Positions 59,645 to 64,000 of a DNA stretch of 64,000 nt are shown here, one piece after another. How positions within the stretch are numbered: position 1 is the first letter of the stretch; each line of letters begins with the position of its first letter. Source of the DNA: Nocardia concava NBRC 100430 (GTDB taxonomy: Bacteria; Actinomycetota; Actinomycetes; Mycobacteriales; Mycobacteriaceae). The notes under the pieces are model-generated. The model was not told the DNA's origin and searched no databases. It saw only the letters and a list, made by a program, of their open reading frames with translations. The position numbers and the translations under genes were made by a program. Where the stretch lies: positions 1-64,000 of the forward strand of contig NZ_BAFX01000206.1 in NCBI RefSeq assembly GCF_000308815.1, given 5' to 3'.

Positions 59645-60598
59645 TCAGCGAGCGTGAAAGGTGTTGCGGTACTGCTGGGGTGAGGTGCCCAGGCGGTGGG
59701 TGAAGTGGTGGCGGAGGGTGGTGGAGGTGGCGAAACCTGCTTGCTGGGCGATGGTTTCGACGGGGAGGTCGGTGGTTTCGAGGAGTTCGCGGGCGTAGCG
59801 GACTCGGGTCGAGAGCAGCCATTGGAGCGGGGTGGTGCCGACCTGGTCCTGGAAGTGACGGGTGAGGGTGCGGACGCTCATGGCCGCGTGGCGGGCGATG
59901 TCGGGCAGGGTCAGGGGGCGGTGGAGGTTGGCTTCCATCCAGGTCAGGGTGCGTTGTAGCGGGTTGTCCACGCGGTCGGGGACGGGGTGGTGGATGAATT
60001 GCGCTTGGCCGCCCTCGCGTTGGAGGGGCATGACTATGGTGCGCGCGGTCTCGGCCGCCACGGCGGCGCCCAGGTCGCGGCGCACCAGATGCAGGCACAT
60101 GTCGAGACCCGCGGCCACACCGGCCGAGGTGAGCAGCTGCCCCTCGTCGATGAACAAGACGGCCGGGTCCACATCGATCGAGGGATAGCGGGCGGCGAGC
60201 TCGGCCGCGTGCCGCCAGTGCGTCGTGGCCCGGCGGCCGTCGAGCAGACCGGCGGCGGCGAGGGTGAAGGCTCCCACACAGACCGAGGCGATGCGCGCGC
60301 CACGTGCCGCCGCGGCGCGCAACTCCGCCAGCACCGGATCCGGCTGGGGTGCTGCGAAATTGGCGTGACCGGGCACGATGATGGTGTCGGCGGCAGCCAG
60401 ATCGGGCACGTCCCAGTCGGTGCGCAGCGTGAATGCGCCGAGTGCCGGATCGGTGGCGGTCTCGCCTCCGGGCGCGACCAGCCGGACCTCGTAATTCGCG
60501 ACGGCCGCACGGCTGTTGGCCGCACCGAACACCTGGCCCGGGATCGTCAGCTCGAAGGGGACCACGCCGTCGAGCGCCAGAACCGCGATCACGTGCAT
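59645..60598 (-). CDS. GlxA-type regulator (DJ-1/PfpI domain plus AraC HTH)
   Basis: 317 residues. N-terminal 170 residues are a class I glutamine-amidotransferase-like DJ-1 fold with the nucleophile-elbow Cys in IASVCVGAFTLAAAGLLDGR. The C-terminal AraC domain is complete: LPDIARHAAMSVRTLTRHFQ and VETIAQQAGFATSTTLRHHF. It usually controls a neighbouring catabolic gene; here the HD-SnoaL gene is divergent with 92 bp between starts. Confidence 0.9.
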   Translation of the reverse strand: MHVIAVLALDGVVPFELTIPGQVFGAANSRAAVANYEVRLVAPGGETATDPALGAFTLRTDWDVPDLAAADTIIVPGHANFAAPQPDPVLAELRAAAARGARIASVCVGAFTLAAAGLLDGRRATTHWRHAAELAARYPSIDVDPAVLFIDEGQLLTSAGVAAGLDMCLHLVRRDLGAAVAAETARTIVMPLQREGGQAQFIHHPVPDRVDNPLQRTLTWMEANLHRPLTLPDIARHAAMSVRTLTRHFQDQVGTTPLQWLLSTRVRYARELLETTDLPVETIAQQAGFATSTTLRHHFTHRLGTSPQQYRNTFHAR

Positions 60599-60690
60599 GG
60601 CCAGAATTTAACGCACCATGGCATTCTGGCCACTGTCGGGCCGTGCGGGTGCACCGAAGAATCGGGAGCACCCGACACAGGAGACCGACC

Positions 60691-61731
60691 TTGAGCAATC
60701 GAATTCCCGGCCCGTTCGCCGACTTCGCCCTGCCCGCAACGGATTTGGCGGTGGCCGCCTACGACTTCGCGCGGACCGCCGAGACCCCGGTGGTTTTCGC
60801 GCACAGCGTCCGCAGCTATCTGTACGCGCGGGAACTGGCCGCGCGGCTGCATCCGGACACCGGCTACGACGACGAGCTGCTGTTCCTGAGCTGCGTCCTC
60901 CACGACATCGGATTGAGCGAACAGGGCAATGGCGACCAGCGCTTCGAGGTCGACGGCGCCGACACCGCCGCCGCCTTCCTCCGCGAGCACGGCGTGGCCG
61001 AGCAGCGGGTGCGCATCGTGTGGGACGCGGTGGCGCTGCACACCTCCGACGGGATCGCCGGTCGCCGCGAACCCGAGGTCGCGCTCGCACAGGTCGGCAT
61101 CTCGGCCGACGTCCTCGGACGCAACCGCGAGCAGCTGCCGCCCGAACTGGTGGAACGCGTGCACGCCGTGTACCCCAGGGCCGACCTGAGTTTCGCGCTC
61201 ACCGAGGAGATCCTCGCCCAGGTGCACGGCAAGCCGAGCAAGGCGAGCCCGGTCAGCTTCCCCGGCCTGCTGCTGCGCGCCCGACTGTCCTACGGTTCGA
61301 TGCCCGACTGGCACGACCTGATGGGCGTGACCGGATGGGGCGACCAGCCACCGGCGGCGCGCACCCCGGAGCTGGCCGGAACACCGGAGGAGCTGGCCGA
61401 ACTCTTCGCGAAGCGACTCGCGGCGGGCGACCTCGACGGACTGGTCGAACTGTACGAGCCCGCGGCGGTTTTCGCGCCCACCCCGGGGATCGTGGTGGCG
61501 GGCACCGACGCGATCCGGGAAAGCCTGCGCGACTACATCGCCGCCGGAGCGCAAGTCTCCCTGCGCCTGCGGCAGATTCACACGGCGGGCGATATCGCTC
61601 TGCTCTCCAGTGACGCGACCGCCAGCGGTCTGGGTCCCCAACCCCTGACCACGACCACGACCGAGGTCGCGCGCAGACAGCCGGACGGCCGATGGCTGTA
61701 CGTCGTCGACCACCCGTTCTTCGCCGAATAG
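60691..61731 (+). CDS. HD-domain hydrolase fused to a SnoaL-like domain
   Basis: 346 residues from a TTG at 60691, chosen because CAGGAG stands at ideal distance; upstream in-frame codons overlap the divergent gene. Residues 1-215 are an HD domain close to cyanamide hydratase-like proteins: VFAHSVRSYLYARELA, FLSCVLHDIGLSEQG, VWDAVALHTSDGIAG. Residues 230-346 form a SnoaL/NTF2-like domain (AKRLAAGDLDGLVELYEPAA; IRESLRDYIAAGAQ; RRQPDGRWLYVVDHPFF). The fusion suggests a hydratase or hydrolase with a ligand pocket; substrate unknown. Confidence 0.85.
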   Translation: MSNRIPGPFADFALPATDLAVAAYDFARTAETPVVFAHSVRSYLYARELAARLHPDTGYDDELLFLSCVLHDIGLSEQGNGDQRFEVDGADTAAAFLREHGVAEQRVRIVWDAVALHTSDGIAGRREPEVALAQVGISADVLGRNREQLPPELVERVHAVYPRADLSFALTEEILAQVHGKPSKASPVSFPGLLLRARLSYGSMPDWHDLMGVTGWGDQPPAARTPELAGTPEELAELFAKRLAAGDLDGLVELYEPAAVFAPTPGIVVAGTDAIRESLRDYIAAGAQVSLRLRQIHTAGDIALLSSDATASGLGPQPLTTTTTEVARRQPDGRWLYVVDHPFFAE

Positions 61732-61939
61732 CGCTGCCGTGACTCCCCGCCGAGGGCGCAATGAGCCGATAGTCCGACCGGCGATCTCGGGTCGCTGGTG
61801 CGGCTGGTGTGCGGCGAGCGCAAATGCCGTCCCGCGGTTGCGGGTGTGCCCCGGCGGCCTATATTGAGATCGGCGAGGCGCCCATCTCCGGATCAACCAG
61901 GCGTCGGAGCGCGGTTTTCTTTACGGCACAGGGGTTTTG

Positions 61940-63223
61940 ATGAAGGCGAGTTACTCGATTCGGTGGGCGGCGGAGCACGGGTTGCCGCGGCTGGGATTTC
62001 TCGCGCTGCGCGGCATGGGTGACCCGCTCGCTCGACTGCTCAGCGGGGATGAAGGCCACGATGACCCCTACTCGCTGATCGATCAGCTGCGCGGCGCCGG
62101 CGGGGTGCAGCTCACGCCGTTCGGCTATGCCGCTTTCGACTACGAGCTGTGCCGGGAAATCCTGCGCGACAGACGATTCGGCGTGCGCGTACCGATCGAT
62201 CCGGCCGTGCCCTTCCTGTTGCGCCGGTACGCCGAGCGAGTTGTGTTGCCACCCAACCCGATCGAAGCGCCATCCATGTTCGCGCAGGACCCACCGGAGC
62301 ATGGCCGCCTGCGCAGATCGGTCGCATCCGCGTTCACCCCCCGTGCCGTCTCCCGCCTGGGCGATCGGGTCCGCGAAGTCATCGCGGAGCTGCTCGACGC
62401 GCTGGCTGCGCGCGAATCTGTGGACCTGATCGCGGATTTCGCCGCGCAGGTGCCGATCGCTCTCATCGCGGAGATGATGGGCTTCCCGGCGGCCGATCGC
62501 CAGATGTTCCAGCGTTGGGGGTACGCGGTCGCTCCGCTTCTGGATGTCGGAGTTTCCTGGCAGACCCATCACCGCGCGATGGCCGCGACCGCGGCGATGA
62601 AGGACTACCTCGCAGCGCACATCGAGAAGCTGCGCCGCGAACCCGGGGACGATATCTTCAGCCTCCTGGTCTCCACGAGCGACCAGACCGACGACGAATT
62701 GCTGTCCAGCGCCAGCCTGCTGCTGGGCGCGGGTTTCATCAACACCACGAACCTGATCGGTAATGCCGTCCCGATCCTGTTATCCCACTCCGGTCAACTC
62801 GACCTCCTTCGCCTCGAGCCCGAGCGTTGGCCACTTGCGATCGAGGAACTGCTGCGCTTCGACCCGCCGATCCAGATGACCGTCCGTCGCGCCCTGGAGC
62901 CTGTGGAATTCGACGGCGGCGTTCCCCTCGAGCCGGGAAAGTCGATCCTCGTCTCCCTGGCCGGCGCCAACCGCGATCCCGTCAAATTCCCCGACCCCAC
63001 CCGCTTCGACGTCACCCGCCCCAACGCCGGGGATCACCTCTCCTTCGGCACCGGTATACACGGTTGCCTCGGCGCCTACCTGGCGCGACTGGAGGCCCTG
63101 CATGCACTGCCTGCCCTCTTCGAACGCTTCCCCGACATCCGCCTCGACGGCGAGCCGACCCGCCGGCCGCTGTCCACTCTGCACGGTTACTCACACATGC
63201 CCGTTCAGCTGAAGCCCCGTTGA
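61940..63223 (+). CDS. Cytochrome P450
   Basis: 427 residues, ATG 61940 after CAGGGG. Heme loop FGTGIHGCLGAYLARLEAL, ExxR in EELLRFDP, I-helix LLLGAGFINTTNLIGN and DPPEHGRLRRSVASAFT. The N-terminus is about 20 residues longer than usual (SIRWAAEHGLPRLGFLALRG). Followed 104 bp later by another P450 on the same strand. Confidence 0.92.
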   Translation: MKASYSIRWAAEHGLPRLGFLALRGMGDPLARLLSGDEGHDDPYSLIDQLRGAGGVQLTPFGYAAFDYELCREILRDRRFGVRVPIDPAVPFLLRRYAERVVLPPNPIEAPSMFAQDPPEHGRLRRSVASAFTPRAVSRLGDRVREVIAELLDALAARESVDLIADFAAQVPIALIAEMMGFPAADRQMFQRWGYAVAPLLDVGVSWQTHHRAMAATAAMKDYLAAHIEKLRREPGDDIFSLLVSTSDQTDDELLSSASLLLGAGFINTTNLIGNAVPILLSHSGQLDLLRLEPERWPLAIEELLRFDPPIQMTVRRALEPVEFDGGVPLEPGKSILVSLAGANRDPVKFPDPTRFDVTRPNAGDHLSFGTGIHGCLGAYLARLEALHALPALFERFPDIRLDGEPTRRPLSTLHGYSHMPVQLKPR

Positions 63224-63327
63224 CTACTCAGTGGTAAGTTCGCTGCAATGCGATAACGATCCCGCATTACTTCCGCTGGAACGAGATTGAGGCAGTACGG
63301 GGTTCGCCCCGCGTGGGGAGTTGGTCC

Positions 63328-64000
63328 TTGAATACCGAAGCGATTGTGCTGGATCCGACGGGCGCCGATGTTCAGGCTGAGAACGAGCGGATACGCGAGC
63401 GCGGTCCGGTCTCGTTGGTGGAGTTGCCCGCGGGGGTCTCGGCATGGGCGGTCACCGATGCGGTGGTGCTGAAGGAATTGCTCGCCGATCCCCGGGTGTC
63501 CAAGGATCCGCGCCAGCATTGGACGGCCTTCAAGAACGGGGAGATCGACCATCGGTGGCCGTTGCACCCGTGGGTCATCGCGGAGAATATGTTCACCGCG
63601 TACGGCGACCAGCATCGCCGCCTCCGCAAACTGGTGGCCCCGGCGTTCACCGCTCGCCGCACCGCCCTGATGCGCCCGGGGATCGAAACCATCGTCGATG
63701 GACTGCTGAAGCGACTGGATGCCCTTCCCCCGGGTGAAGCCGTCGACCTGCGGCCCACCTACGCGTACCCGGTGCCGATTCAGGTCATCGGTGAATTGCT
63801 CGGCGTGCCGAAGCATTTGAACGCCAAGATTCACGCGTGCGTCGACGGGTTCTTCGACACGTCCTTCACGCCCGCGCAGGCGCAGGCCAATGTCCTCAAA
63901 ATGGTCTCGCTGATGGGGCAATTGATCTTCTATCGGCGCGGCAACCCCGGCGACGACATCACGAGTGCGCTGATCTCGGCCGTCGACGAGGACTCCGACC
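63328..64000 (+). CDS. Cytochrome P450, 3' end beyond the window
   Basis: Starts at a TTG (63328) with GGGGAG eight bases upstream; about 224 residues are visible before the window ends. The N-terminal half of a soluble P450: AWAVTDAVVLKELLADPRVS, HRRLRKLVAPAFTARRTALM (helix C, heme-propionate contacts) and YPVPIQVIGELLGVP. The heme-binding Cys lies outside the window. Together with the preceding P450 it suggests a tandem oxidation locus. Confidence 0.88.
   Translation, partial: MNTEAIVLDPTGADVQAENERIRERGPVSLVELPAGVSAWAVTDAVVLKELLADPRVSKDPRQHWTAFKNGEIDHRWPLHPWVIAENMFTAYGDQHRRLRKLVAPAFTARRTALMRPGIETIVDGLLKRLDALPPGEAVDLRPTYAYPVPIQVIGELLGVPKHLNAKIHACVDGFFDTSFTPAQAQANVLKMVSLMGQLIFYRRGNPGDDITSALISAVDEDSD

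Noticed and set aside
1..64000. CRISPR arrays, transposases, rRNA genes
   Set aside because: No regularly spaced repeats, no transposase or integrase motifs and no rRNA sequence were found.

Overview
The window is high-GC actinobacterial DNA with almost no non-coding space. Gene starts are often GTG or TTG behind GGAGG-like sites, and many genes overlap by ATGA or GTGA. The gene content points to the mycolic-acid order, most likely Nocardia: a mycobacterial-type RodA paralog, actinobacterial integration host factor (mIHF), M-box Mg2+ riboswitches, a geosmin-synthase-like terpene cyclase, several P450s, paired acyl-CoA synthetases and a PpgK-type glucokinase. The genus is an inference; no rRNA is present.

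Layout. 1-4.1 kb: partial membrane protein, secreted SRPBCC protein, PPOX oxidoreductase, stand-alone LigD-type polymerase, then an Ala/Gln-rich coiled-coil protein with a DUF3467 protein. 4.1-9.2 kb: an ABC transporter operon (secreted glycine-zipper protein, duplicated permease, ATPase) behind a minus-strand M-box with its own promoter, and a second M-box ahead of a 59-residue protein. 9.5-12.7 kb: three tandem AraC-type regulators flanked by two paralogous ~65-residue proteins. 12.7-17 kb: two overlapping acyl-CoA synthetase genes with a divergent GAF-LuxR regulator. 17-19.7 kb: HPF/RaiA, HxlR regulator, thioesterase, MurG paralog. 19.9-24.4 kb: two-domain terpene cyclase, eroded polyprenyl synthetase, Roadblock pair. 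24.4-33.6 kb: methyltransferases, P450, PAP2, TetR with a clear promoter/operator, double-Rieske lipoprotein, RodA, amidohydrolase. 33.8-39.3 kb: lone condensation-domain protein, polysaccharide deacetylase, DUF4015 hydrolase, DUF2254 protein.

39.3-43.9 kb holds a four-gene minus-strand cassette: Ser/Thr kinase, 48-residue membrane protein, variant P-loop GTPase, and a large GTPase-associated protein. It resembles predicted NTPase-based conflict systems. A tRNA-Ala(GGC) at 44.1 kb is followed to about 51 kb by an accessory-looking region: a second mIHF, XRE regulator, GNAT, a lone EF-Tu domain II, an ankyrin protein, a zinc ribbon and a DUF4232 protein. Two genes there are each broken by one in-frame TAG.

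51-57.9 kb is a cell-wall recycling locus: SSS-family transporter, AnmK, MurR and MurQ in one overlapping operon with a promoter/operator, and next to it a BadF-type amino-sugar kinase behind two tiny coupled ORFs. 58-64 kb: Crp/Fnr regulator, polyphosphate glucokinase, GlxA-type regulator divergent from an HD-SnoaL fusion, and two P450s, the last cut by the window end.

The most interesting signals are the two M-boxes, one in front of an ABC transporter operon with no recognisable Mg2+ transporter family, and the kinase-GTPase cassette.
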